Of a DNA stretch of 64,000 bases, positions 1 to 11,814 are shown one piece after another. Numbering within the stretch: position 1 is the stretch's first letter; each line of letters starts with the position of its first letter. Under the pieces are notes generated by a model. It searched no databases, was not told the origin of the DNA, and saw only the letters and a list, made by a program, of their open reading frames with translations. Made by a program: the position numbers and the translations under genes. The DNA lies in the NCBI GenBank assembly GCA_033296885.1, contig MU863885.1, forward strand, positions 1 to 64,000, in the 5' to 3' direction. Origin of the DNA: Triangularia verruculosa (lineage: Eukaryota > Ascomycota > Sordariomycetes > Sordariales > Podosporaceae).

Positions 1-2150
1 TTGTGCACTGTTTAGCTGCACCGAACCAATTGTCAGAAGTTGCCTTCAACCGAGTATCCCTTTCAGAGGTTCTGTACAGGGGTTCGTCACAATTTAGCTT
101 TAACGTTCCGTATAAACGTAAATTATTTGTTAATAACCTTTAGATTCTTGTACTTGGCCCTTTAATAGTTATATTTACGTGTATAACGCGTTCGGAGCTT
201 TGGCTAGCGTTTAACGAAGTTATGTACCTAGAGCTTACCGATAGGGAGCGCGTTGTATTTACGTAGTAGCTAGTTAGCTATATCCTCTATACTACGTAAC
301 CGAGGAGGAAATGCGCGAGTATATAGCTTAACTATATACTGAATTATCGTCTGCTCTTCTAGATCCGTTAGATTACATAAGTTGGCTGGAAGATCGCGTC
401 ATATATATTTACTAGCGCGTCGACGGCGTAGTGTAGTCTCTGGAACATTGTATAATTTAGCTGCAGTAAGAACACTGAGCTTTTTGTTGTTTTGGATAGC
501 TTCGAGTGCTAGAAGGACTCTGGCTTCTTTTGAAGGGCTGCCCATGGTTTGTTGTGGTAGAAATCAAGTGTGGAAGAGAGAGAAGATACGTGTTGGTGGA
601 GATTCGCCACTCGCTTATATTCGCCACTCGCTTATAAAGTACGTTAGGATTAGGAAAATATTAATTAATAATCTAGATTAAAGTACTTTAATTATAGTTA
701 ATTATAATATTTATTTCAGATATCGCTTTACGGTTATACATTATAATATTCGATTTCAAAGTACTTATAAATATAAAAATCCATTCTCTTTTATTAAACG
801 TTAAGGAATATAAAGAAGTTCTTTATAATTTTACTTTATTTTAGAGAATATTGTCGAATATATAATCTACCTCTTTTAAAGAATATCGACTACGAATAAA
901 CTAAGTAATCGACCTTACCTAACTAAGTAAATAGGTAATAGTTAATTAACTACTAGCTATACGCTAATAAAAGTAAATATCGACTTTACTAACCGCACTA
1001 TTCATAATTATTATTTTAATAAGATATTAGCGTATAGTTCCTGCGGCTACCTTACTTAATATGCTTGCCATCTTCTGCCTTACACTTATCGTTAAGGAAC
1101 AGGATATAAGAGAGGATATCTCCGTGTCCACGGCACTGACTGCCGCGCGTGTTTTAATAGATGTGTACCTAAACTGCTATAGCGGGAAGCTGTGAAACCA
1201 AATGACTGTAATTTCTGTGGCTTCCATAACCGGGCCTAGTTTCCAAAGCTCAGTTCTGTACGCTCCCGCTTTAGTGGGACGAAGATACTTACATCACAAT
1301 GCGGTAAGAGAGACATCCCTGAGTTCGCCAATATACCAGCATCGCTAATAACATTCTACGGTTATATAATATATAGTAACCGCTATTAAGGCTAGGTTAA
1401 AACAAAGAGATAAACGGTACTTAATAGGCAAATAATATATAAAAAGCTGGCAGTTTTTTATTATTATTTTTCCTTCCGAGGTTAACGTTTAAATTAGAGA
1501 AACAAGTTCGATTTAATTCATAGTTTATTTTCATTATACCTAAAGTTTTAAGAAGGATTTCCATTATTTTAATTTAAAGTTAATTAAAATAATCTATCGA
1601 ACTTTATTCTTTACAACTTATCTAAATATACCCTCTCTATTTAATCTTATAATAAATAAAACTTAATATCGAAAAGAGTAAATCCTAAAATAAATAATAA
1701 GCATATATACTTAAATATACTTTTAATAAAATTAATATATAGTTTTATTCTCAAATAATAATTATAACCTTTTTCTTTTAGAAATTATAATTTTAATAGA
1801 AAATCCTACCGTCTCGTAAAGCCCTATATAATCTTATAATAATATCGTTTATTTAATTTTTCAATATACGTTAATTATATTTCTTCTTTATTATACGAAA
1901 TAGCTCTCATAATAATTTTACTACGGTAATTAAGCCCGTAATAATAGCGGCTAATATTAAGAAACTAAATAAATACGAAGCTATTAAGTATATAAATATA
2001 AAATAAGAGATTACGAGTATAATAGATAAAGTAAACGGCGTTAAATAGATATAGCTTAAAGCTTTTATAATTACCGTCTTCCGATATTTTAGAAACTATA
2101 AATTAATTTTAAATCGAATTAAAATGTAATCCCTACGTAGTATAAAAATT
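1..2150. repeat. AT-rich, RIP-like gene-free island
   Basis: This stretch is strongly AT-rich and TA-dinucleotide-rich, most clearly from about 640 to 1070 and 1340 to 2150, with stop codons in all frames. A more balanced patch lies near 1080-1330. Composition changes abruptly to normal near 2160, just before the first gene. In filamentous ascomycetes this texture is typical of transposon copies destroyed by repeat-induced point mutation. I recognise no transposase or reverse transcriptase, so the parent element is unknown. The RIP reading is inferred from composition only. Confidence 0.6.
602..635. repeat. 17-bp perfect tandem duplication
   Basis: The 17-bp unit attcgccactcgcttat occurs twice head to tail (602-618 and 619-635) at the edge of the AT-rich island. 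It is GC-richer than its surroundings and both copies are identical, so the duplication is probably younger than the mutational decay around it. Confidence 0.85.
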
Positions 2151-2481
2151 ATTTTCAATTAAAGCCGAAAATAAGTTTATCAGAATAAGAGGTGGGGTAG
2201 GGTGCCGCTCATTAACCACACACCCCACAAGCAAGTCCGAAAACGGAAAAGAATTTCCCTCGACACAACAATACATACTTGCCAACATGAGCACGCGAAG
2301 CTGGTACACACCTATTCTCACGCACGCCATGCTTAACAGAATAAAAGTCACGGTTAACTATCAGTGATTAGGTCCACGATGGACTTTCTCCGCATCGCAA
2401 AGAGCATTACCGACGGGGTTGGATTGTAAGTAAATTCCTTGATTTTCAACACATTCAGGTCAAGGCCATGGAGTGTAACAA

Positions 2482-3480
2482 ATGTGCATACCTAGTGTTC
2501 CCGGTTCCGATGCGTACTTTGAAGACTATTTCGGAAGAGTACGCACAATGATGGAGGAAAACGGTTTTAATGTCGATGCCCAGTTGGTGGTCTGCGATCC
2601 TCCGCCTGTCGTCCCTGTGGACCCCTACCTGGGCGCTCCTCTCGAAGCCGCTCCGGGCCCAGCTTACTCGGATATCTCAGCGCCCGCTCACGTGGCTTCC
2701 GAGCTCACCGAAGGGCCTGCAAACCCGGCGGAATTCGATTTTGACTCTGCTGTGGCAGTCCCAGCTACCCCGGCTGGCGAGGATGTTCCGGGCGAGGACG
2801 CTTCTGGCGAGGATGCTCCTGGCGTTGACTCGCCCAATGCTGGCAATGAACGAATAAAATGCCCCCATTCCGGATGTCCCACGGACTTTAAAACCCAAGC
2901 ATCGCTGACTACCCACATTACGAAGTAAGTTAAACGCCTTATTCCCATTGTCGCAATATTGGTCTCTCAATTTCAACTTTCTTGAGTCGTTATTGACGTT
3001 TTGCTTCACAGTCAGCATGCCGCAAAGGAAGGGAATTCTTGTTATATCTGCGACGGGACGTGGCGCAATAGTTCCACCCTCCGCCGCCACTTGGAGGATC
3101 ACCACAAGCTTCAGAAAGGCGTACTCGACACTGCGCTCAAGGCTTGCGATGGTTTGAAGTCGGTGGACATAAAGTGGCTCCAGCCGCGGTTCAACGTCCA
3201 AAACCTCATATCGTTGCTAGACGTGGAGATTGCTGGGCTGCAAAATACCAAGGACGAAGTTCGGAAGAAATACCGGCAGCTCAATCCACCTGCACAAGCA
3301 AAACTTGAACACATACAACGAGAAAGGCTGAGGTCTGAGGATGAGTCTTTCCCTCTCAGGCAACCTGGCATGGATCAGATGGAGCTTATTCATCTTTTGA
3401 TCAAGGTTCGCAAGGACTTTCGGGCTTGGAACACGGATCTGGAAGAGATCAAGAGGAACATGGAAGAAGGCCAGGTCTAG
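2482..3480 (+). CDS. C2H2 zinc-finger protein
   Basis: Predicted 303-residue protein from two exons (2482-2924 and 3012-3480). The intron has donor GTAAGT and acceptor CACAG and falls inside the first zinc finger, which supports the join. The N-terminal ~130 residues are acidic and Pro/Ala-rich. Two C2H2 fingers follow: CPHSGC with HITNQH (C-x4-C-x12-H-x4-H), then CYIC with HLEDHH. The C-terminal half is charged and probably helical or coiled-coil (for example LDVEIAGLQNTKDEVRKKY). A nucleic-acid-binding or regulatory role is likely from the fingers; targets are unknown. The in-frame stop at 2476 supports ATG 2482. An ATG at 2379 followed by a perfect GTAAGT donor at 2426 hints at an upstream exon, but I could not join it in frame. 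Confidence 0.75.
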
Positions 3481-6400
3481 CCAATGGGGGTCGTGCGTGG
3501 CGGACAATAATGGTTAGGTACCTACCCAGGCACCTCCACGCTGAAAAACGACACATTTTTGATGTTTGTCATCTGACGTGCCGATACTTATCAGTGCGAG
3601 AGCTACCTGAATTATTCTAAGTCTTGTCCTACAGTAGTAGCACAATATCAAGATGGTTATACTATTCCGTGATCTCACCTTATTAAACAACATGTCAGCG
3701 TCTTGTAGGTAGTTCAACGGAGGTGTTGCCACGCAACCACCGCCTTCGGCGTTAAATGGGACCCACACACACACGTAGGTAGTTCAACAATGGTTACATC
3801 AAGGCTGGTTCGCTGGGGGAGAGGAAATGGAAACCATCAACTCGAATTGAAGGAGAATAAGTCACCGAAGACGACATAATATTCCCGAATCACCTATAGC
3901 AGGCGTATAGGTAAACCGTACTGAGGATCTGATCCATTTTGTATAGCCCGCCAGTGTAGAATGTTTCCAAGTATAACATCCTCCATATCCCTCCCCAAAC
4001 ACCCCACCTAACCTCGATAATACTTCATGCATGTCGTGATCGGATAGGTCCTGTCATTGGTACCAGGTAGATGGTCAGCAGCTGTCAAATAGAGAGCAGA
4101 TGCAAAGGGATACTCTTACTCAACAAGCCATGTCTCCAAACTGGAAGCCCATAACCCTGCATCTGATTGACGGCCACCACCATCTCTTCTAGCTGAGTCC
4201 AATCTTCCAATGAAGGACATTGGATCTCGTACCACATGTACCCGAAGTAAAGGGTGTCTCCCCGCGCACATGCTGCTAAACTGTACAGCCGTGGAGGTCA
4301 TCTGTTTCCTCCGTTGACGCCACCCCGAACATGCCTTCTGCCTAGTTTGCTTAATCAGAAGCGACAAAATCATCGCCCATTCCACCAACGTACCAGTCTC
4401 CAAATTCGTACCCCTGCATTTGATTGATGGCCACCTCGCAACGCCACCACTAAACGGACTCTCTCCTCGTGAATCAGGCAGCTGTACCACTCAAGGACAT
4501 CAACTGCCACGCCGGGGCTGGGGCACGGGTTGTACAAGTGACCCCGGCAGCCGGTATGACGGAACCCAGAGCACAGTAAGGCCGCCTCGACGAGCCGCTC
4601 ATAGAGCCGCTCACTCAGGGCATTCTCTTGGCAACGATTGTCGACCGGATGGCGCTCTTTCAAAAGAGCCTCCGCCAAGATCTTGGGCTATGTCGAAGAC
4701 AGTGTGCATCGTCTCTCCTAGGCAATTGGTGAGTAGGTTAGCATTGATCCTTGATAAGTTTCATGTCGCTGGTGGAGCCGAGAGGAGGGTAGAGCATACC
4801 TTTTTGATCATACAACACCCTTCACTTGGTGTGCCGGGTACCAGGACTTTTATTGATTGCGCTGCTTGAAAAAGGCGGTGATCGTGGTTGCTGGGCGAGG
4901 TTGGAAGATTCTGAGGATTGGAACGAGGGGAAGGACCTCAAGGCAGGAAGAGAAAGGGTCTTGCCCCACTTCGGCGGGCAACGGTAAGGTACTTTCAATT
5001 TGCAAAGCCAGACTGAAAATTCCGGCTGCGGGAGCCGGTTGTGGTGCAATCTCGGCCCCACATAAGGCTTAAGCCGGAGTGGGGCCGAAGGAAAGCCCGA
5101 AATAAGGCAGGAATGACCGGGGCATCCAGCTATTCACGCCCGAGCCCCGTGCCGCCCGGAAAGTCTACCTACATTCCATTGAGTCACGCGGAATTAGGAA
5201 CCATGGAACTTCTCATTCTTTTCACGGTAATCAGCCGCAATGTTTGTTTCTTTATCGCTCGACAGCAGCCCATCGTGGGTATTTGGCCTACCTGAAATTT
5301 CACAGCACCTAGAAGGTAATACCCTCACAATATTTCTTCTGCCGCTTTGCGGTTTTCACGGTGGATCTGGCCCATTCCATCAAAAATTATCAGAACTCAC
5401 GTGGATGGACATGAAACTTCAGGAAATCTCAAGCGTACAGCTCAGTGAGAGTGACTCAACAGTATCAAGCTTTCGCAGGTTGAGAGTGACATTGAGGCAA
5501 AGCCCTTTCACAACATGAAGGTTTCAAAGAGGCATGGCTGCCCAGTTCAATAAAGTCATGTACTACTTTACCTACTAGAAAAGCTTTGTCACCGTCTGGC
5601 TTTGAGCGCACAGAGCCCCTACCGCCAGCCGAAGCAGGTACAGCCACATCTCCCAGCTCGCTCAAGCTCAAAATACAGTGCTCTTCCACTGGGAGTAGTG
5701 TTAGGACTGGTTGAGAGATCCATCAGCTCGTGGAAGACCGAATCGCTATGAAGGTGGTGATACAGTAGGAACTTACCAGCGTGAGGGTTTGTGGTTGTTT
5801 TTGAAGTTGTAGGGCTAGATAAACCGAGGTCTCAGACAACTTTGAGTCAACGGTCCTCGGTTCAACAAGTGTGTCCCACATCTTTCTGGGATAAATCCAA
5901 CCTTCATAGTTCACGTATTCCAACTCGATAACTCATCTGTCTTGTATATCTCCTCCACTGCAGCTCCCCATTGTAATTCGCCTGTGGAAATGTTCTTGTG
6001 GGGTATTCGATACCGTCCCCTCAAGCGATGGCGTTCCGCGAAGGATTCACAACAGGGTAGGGCACAAGAGGCCCTTATAGAATGGGACCAGCTCCGCGAC
6101 GACATATCTGGCATTCATCATTTCAGCACCGCAGACAGCCAAGCCATGGCGACTCTGTCGATTCTACTATGAAGGTGCGACAATAGGACGGTTACAGCTT
6201 CACGCGTTATTGCACGGTTACAGGGGAGAATACTGTGGCAAAGGCCTCCTAGCATCACCAAAGTCGGTTGGCAGTGAGGTATATGTCCAGCTGTGCAGGC
6301 TCGTCAAGAAAACACGATTGTCCTCAGTCAAGCTGCTGTAGGTAGGTATGTAACTTCTTCCAATCCTTCAAGAGAAAGAGGATGAGCCGTGGCGGGCGTC

Positions 6401-9160
6401 GGATCTGGTACTTTGAGGGCGCCGCCGAGGAGATGAGAAACGACAACGCTTGCAGAGCCCAGCATCATCGTCACTCTTGAGGGCCATGTCGTATGATGCC
6501 ACCTGACAAACATGTGTCATGTATGTGAGCATCACTGTATTCATTCTTCCATCATCAAAAGTCGGGCACCTAGTTTCTTGACCAAGTCGGCGCGCGGGAA
6601 GATGACGGAGCACATGGCGTCTCCTTCATGCCTCCAAACCACCAGTGTAATAGTATTCCATTCCAGCGCTCTAATCGTCGATGCCGTGCCCTGAACTCTT
6701 GAGACCTTGACATGAAACCCAATGGAAGATGGTGGCTGCTTCTTGGTCGCCGAGCTGAGGCTTATCGGCTGTTAACGGTATCACAGCCAACCACGGAATA
6801 CTGTGCTTCGTGCGTTCATGGTTCGGCCTCGACAGGATGCGCGCCCAAGGATGATCCAGTGATTTTTTAATCAAGAGGCTTCTGTCCCTGTGCCGAATGC
6901 TAGTATTTATGCATGGCTTGGATGGTGGGCCAGAAACGTGGGCGATTCGTACGAAAGTGGGTAGTAAAATAGGTAGTCAAGTCGTCTAATAGCTGTCACG
7001 GCGACGAAGACAGGAGTCGGTGAAGTATGGATGGAGGTCGGGTTTTAAGCGTAGGTATGTGGCATATTCGAATCGAGTCACTATGGGAATGCAAGGAGTT
7101 AGCAAAACTGCAAGTAAATCCGTATAATATACTAACGAAGGATTTCCTAGGACATCCACCCCATAGATAGAGTACCTATTCTATCCTTGCCTCTATTTCT
7201 AGAAACTGCTTCTTCTCTTGTGTCAGCGCGGTCCGCCGCGCTGTAGCCGGCAGAAAACTTGAACAAGGCGTGCTGAAGCATCGCTGCTAAAATGGAGTTG
7301 GGCGTTGTGCTAGAGGCTAAGCAACAGGCATATCTTTCTTCATCTTTGCAAACAATCGTGCGTTGTAGTTTCGAAATAAAAAACATTTTTGTGTGTCGAG
7401 TTCTTTCGAGGTTTGACAACAAATGGCTCTGGTAGGTGGTCAAAAAGAGCCAGTCGACCGACAGCACGTTAGGTGGAAGGAGTCAGGTGTCAGGTGTTGC
7501 ACGGATGTCAACTCACCGCGTAGCCCCTGAGTCGTGACGGAGATGGCCCCTCAGCTCCTTCAATCTCGTTCTCGGGCTTGCAAATACCTATTTCTGGGGA
7601 GAACCTCACAGTGGCTAGAAGCTGATGCTCTTCAGTGTGACACCCAACTCATCCATTATGATCATTAATGGCTCCGGTGCAAGGATACCTATGTCGAGTC
7701 TCAGGGTTGAAAGGTTCGCGATTCTCTCCAGATCAAAATTCCCGCTCAAGGGTGATTCCAGGTTCCAACAATTGGCATCTTTTGAGGCCCCTTTAAAGTT
7801 CATACAGTTCTTACCCTGTTGACTTTTCGCTCTTGCGCTCCTCGCTTACTAGTGCTTGTTTAGCAGGCAAGTTCTCTCATGCGGATCCTGTTTCACCCCT
7901 GATGGTTCCACGTTGGAAAGTGTTGTAACGCCACGTTCCATGGTTCCGCCAATAAGGCATACTCACCGGTCCTTGGTCCAAAGCCAACAAGGCGGCAACA
8001 ATGGCCAATCCCTGTTGCCTTTCATATCACAGCTTTATAGTTTCCCACAGCATCTGGTCGATCGTGTTCGGCGCCGGTCCATTAGTGAAATACACAACAG
8101 ATGCAAAATCTGGTGGAAAGAAGCGAGACGCATGATCATGCCTGAGGATGCCCATGAACCATAAGGTATGCCACTTATATTGCTGTGGCAGCCTCGAGTT
8201 AGGTCGTGGCTAGTCCCGCAGATTGCCACGCCCCGGACACCAGTAATGTATAGGTATGGCAACAGAATCACATCTGCAAGATGGTATGTGACGCCTTTAC
8301 ACTACCTTTTAAGGTCTCTTGCTATCTCTCAGGGCGTGGTCAATGACTTTTAAGGCATATCGACCATCTTGTCAAGTCCTATTGACCAAGTGTCCTTGTC
8401 TGGGACGTGGGAGAGAACCTGGAAGAGATGAATTAGGCGGCGCGATCTGTAGGTAGGTGGGCGGCACAGCGCAGAAAGTCCCGGCACTTTTCAGCAACAG
8501 CGGTATTTCCCGCCCGCGATGTGAAGCCACCACTTGCTCTCCAAAAAAAACAACTTCAGGAACAAGCCTCGAGCTCCATCACCACGTCCGTGGACCTGGG
8601 TATTTCAACAGTTGCATGCCGTTGGCATCCACCTGACAGTCCCACTGCCAGCGTCGTAGCGAACAGGGGGTGTGGGCCCACCGCGCAACAAATGTCGATG
8701 CGAAATGGCCGCAATCGATGCCAAGCATGGATGTGCTCACGCTGTCAGCACCTTGCCCCGGGGCTGTCACGGCTGATCCATGATGCCGGGGAAGGATTCC
8801 GTCCCAGGAACCAATCACAAGCGATACCAGAGGAAAATCGGACCATTCATGCCCCAACGCCAAACCACCTTAGGAAAGACCAGCTTCGCACATTGCATGC
8901 ATCCTCATCCAATCATAACCAAAGTCGGGACCGGTGAAGCAACATCTGATGGAGAAGCAAGGTGCGGACTTTGCGCCGTAGAACCACGTCTTCCCTCCAT
9001 TTTTGTCTTTTCATCATGACCCTCTTCATCCCCACACACAGTCCGCTTGATCTTTGCTCCCGCCAAACACCGCCGCACTCTGGGCTACTGCCTGGATGAA
9101 GGTGTCGCTTGCACCCAACGCCCACCGAGAAGCGCGCAACATGCCGCCAAAATCTTCGCC
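3481..9160. other. Gene-poor interval
   Basis: About 5.7 kb with no open frame I can assign to a protein family on either strand, apart from the degenerate fragment at 4116-4680. Base composition is normal, unlike the AT-rich island. There are several TAGGTAGG/AGGTACCT-type motifs (for example 3516-3523 and near 6345 and 8450). The short open frames at 5942-6172, 7147-7467 and 8521-8937 look like chance frames without recognisable motifs. Confidence 0.5.
4116..4680 (-). pseudogene. Degenerate duplicated gene fragment
   Basis: On the minus strand two related segments lie about 250 bp apart. The one near 4120-4260 encodes a peptide containing CPSLEDWTQLEEMVVAVNQM followed by QGYGL. The one near 4370-4560 encodes VAINQMQGYEFGDWY, and its counterpart of CPSLEDW contains a stop and is out of frame. 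At DNA level the shared core is tcaatca-atgcagggg-ta and its flanks. This looks like an old tandem duplication of a protein-coding region that has decayed. I do not recognise the family. An unrecognised multi-exon gene is also possible. Confidence 0.35.
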
Positions 9161-10576
9161 ATGTTCAGCACCGATCTGCCGGACAACACGACGAGCCCGC
9201 ATAATATCTCCTTGGACGTTATCCTTGCGAGCGTCTTGTCTCCGATCTTCGCCATCGTTTTCGTTGCCCTTCGATTCTACACTTCGCGCTACATATTGGG
9301 TGTAATCCACAAGGATGACTGTATGGCTCGCGGGAGAGGGATCGCTATTGCAAGGGAGACATGTCTGACTTGGGTTATACTGTAGGGCTTATTCTGATCG
9401 CGGTAGTAATATCCGTCCTCTCTTCCGCCACTCTCATTACCAGTATGTCGACTTCCGTCTTGCACAGACACCAGAGCAAGGAGCCCTAATGATCAGACGA
9501 TAGTGACCAAATTTGGCCTTGGATATCACCTACGGTACCTTATTGGGTTGGGAACATGGCAGGCCAGGACGCTACTTCTGGTAATCCCGTCCATGGAAGA
9601 TACCACGTCATGAAACCAGTACCCATGCTAACATTCGATGAAGCTTGTTGGATTCCCCGCCACCATCATGTCCAACTTGTCAGTTCTCTTCATCAAATGT
9701 TCGATTCTCGTGTTCTACCTCCGATTCTCGACCACCCGCCTCTTTAACCGTGTCATCTACGTCATGCTGGTTATTGTCGTCATTGCCAACTCTCTAGCCG
9801 CGTTTGGGACCTTGTTCATATGTCAGCCAATGGCTGCTTTCTGGGATAAGAATGTCAAAGGCGGCTCGTGCATTGATGGAGACGCTTGGTACGCTTGGCT
9901 TATCATACTGAACTGCGTCACCGACTTCATCCTACTCGTTCTGCCGCTTTGGCTGTTGGCCCCATTGAAGATTGGCTTTTCTCAAAAAACCGCCATTGCC
10001 GCTATTCTGGGAACCGGTGGATTGTATGTTAGGGTACCTACCCATTGTGATAGATGTTACGTCATTGAAGAGCTAACACCTGGGTTGGTAGTGTCGTAGG
10101 GATAAGCGTTTTCCGCGTCGTGGTGGTGTCGCAGGGATGGGACAAGTACGACTTTACGTATCGATTTGCGGTCAATTACATTTGGAGGTAGGTTTTGATT
10201 CTCTGCAACGTCTGATTTGATCGAGAAATACTGACGTGGTATGAACAGTACCATCGAGACAAATGTTGCCATTGTGTGTGCGTGTGCCCCAACACTCCGA
10301 GCATTGGTTGGCCGTTATGTGCCATCGCTGCTACAGCTCAGCGCACACCGAGATCCCCTGGCGCTATATACGATTCCCGTATCGCATGTTGCGGCTGCCC
10401 AGCGACCTCGACGGCGTCCGCCAAGCCAAGACGGAGACCTCGACAGAGTGCCCAATCACGAGAACTACGTAAGCGGTTCATCTGCCCACCTCACGGCGAA
10501 CTGCGGAAATAAACTGTTTGGCCCCGGCTCTGATCGAGCCTCGAGCCTCGGCCGATCAGATCATACGGCCCTGTGA
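9161..10576 (+). CDS. PTH11-like seven-TM receptor (fungal rhodopsin-fold)
   Basis: Predicted 365-residue integral membrane protein of six exons: 9161-9320, 9386-9442, 9504-9580, 9644-10023, 10092-10187 and 10249-10576. The joins restore family motifs: KDDWLILIAVVISVL across intron 1, then TKFGLGYH, the WDKYDFTYRFAVNYIW block across the later introns, and TIETNVAIVCACAPTLRAL. These are typical of the PTH11-related plasma-membrane receptors of Pezizomycotina, which sense surface or plant cues. The N-terminus is short and lacks a CFEM domain. The tail is basic and polar. The exon 3/4 junction (donor 9581, acceptor 9643) is the least certain. Ligand unknown. Confidence 0.8.
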
Positions 10577-10710
10577 TAGGTCAACACTGCAAGTGTACAC
10601 AGGTGTGCATGGTTAGGGGCGTCGAGGCGTTGCTTTGGATATATCCTAGATTTAATGACACTTGGCTTGTTCTTTTTTCAGCCGACCGTTTCGAGACTTT
10701 GTTAAAAGAC

Positions 10711-11484
10711 TCAGCCTGACCCGGCCCTTTGGGCATCCCCGATCGCTGTCAACAGTGTGGGATAGAAACCATCGGCTATCTTCTGAATTCCTGATGGACT
10801 GGCATGAATGCCATCGTAGAGATCCACTTCTGCGTCGAATCCAGTGAACAAATCAACGACCCACATCGGACTGGCTGTGGTGTTCTGGCTGGTAGCCCAA
10901 GCAGGGATCGCTCTGTTGAGCTCCTTCACCTGCTCATTCTTCTCGGCACTGAGCCCCAGCGGGATGATCTGCGCCACCTGTTTTCTCGGTTAGCCCTCCA
11001 AGCAGTAGGTATGCTCTATCGTCATGGAACTCACAACGATTCTCATATTTGGGTTCCGTCCCCTCATTTGACCCACGAGCGTCGAATAGGCCTCCAGAAG
11101 GTCCTCCGTTCTTGGTCTTCCTCGCACAATATCCACCGTCCCTAGGTGCATTGTCACCACATCTGCCGGGTTCTTGGCCAGCCACTCAGACACCCGACCT
11201 TCGTTGGCGCTTTGGATGGCAGGGAACCCGGGGTGCCCCTCATGGTCACGGTCAAACTCGGAGTCATTGCAGATTTCGCCGGCGTGCTCGCCGCCCACGA
11301 GATCAACGGAGTCGTACAAGTCGGGGTCGTTCTGCAGGCGAAGGTAGATCCATGCTCGCCAGCAGCCGTAGTCGGTGATGGAGTCGCCCAGGGGCATCCA
11401 TCTCACCACCTTCTGCGCCTGTCTTGGGAGACTCAAGGACAGGACGCATGACAGGAACAAAGCAGCTGGGATCGATGTCCTCAT
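10711..11484 (-). CDS. CE3-like SGNH/GDSL esterase, secreted
   Basis: Predicted 238-residue secreted esterase of two exons (11484-11035 and 10977-10711; donor GTGAGT, acceptor AACAG). ATG 11484 starts a clear signal peptide (MRTSIPAALFLSCVLSLSLP). Block I is MPLGDSITDYGCWRAW, with nucleophile Ser35 by family. Block V is YDGIHASPSG, giving Asp205 and His208. The size and the GDSIT..GCWRA and DGIH patterns match carbohydrate esterase family 3 acetylxylan esterases. Block III, normally HLGTND, reads HLGTVD here: the Asn that helps form the oxyanion hole is replaced by Val117. The enzyme could be impaired or altered in activity. An in-frame TTG upstream is not used as a start. Confidence 0.85.
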
Positions 11485-11814
11485 TGTGGCTGGGGTATAG
11501 GTTGACAAAGTTGGGTCAACGGGGCCAAAGGGTGGGGGCGCAGCTCAGGGTGATATAGCCACCTTTGATGTCTTTACCCGGCGGAAGTTCTCCAGAATCA
11601 ACGTGCGTCCATCAGTGCAATCAATATGCAGGGCCGTATAGGTATATCGGAGCACTCTGTCCGGGTGTCACAAGGTCCGGTGATAAGTGAAGAGGACTCC
11701 AGATATGTATCCTGTCATTAATTCTTATCTCATTATCGTGTTGAATCGTTTGCTCTACTCTATCCTAGAGCCATCCTTTATTACAGTCTATCCGACCTCC
11801 TCCGAGACAGAAAA
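11485..11814. other. Intergenic, promoter side of the CE3-like gene
   Basis: No gene seen. This 330-bp space holds the upstream region of the CE3-like esterase and the downstream region of the oxygenase gene; both are transcribed leftward. Confidence 0.6.

Noticed and set aside
2379..2481. Upstream exon MDFLRIAKSITDGVG for the zinc-finger gene
   Set aside because: The donor is perfect, but every acceptor I tried before 2482 gives a stop or the wrong frame.
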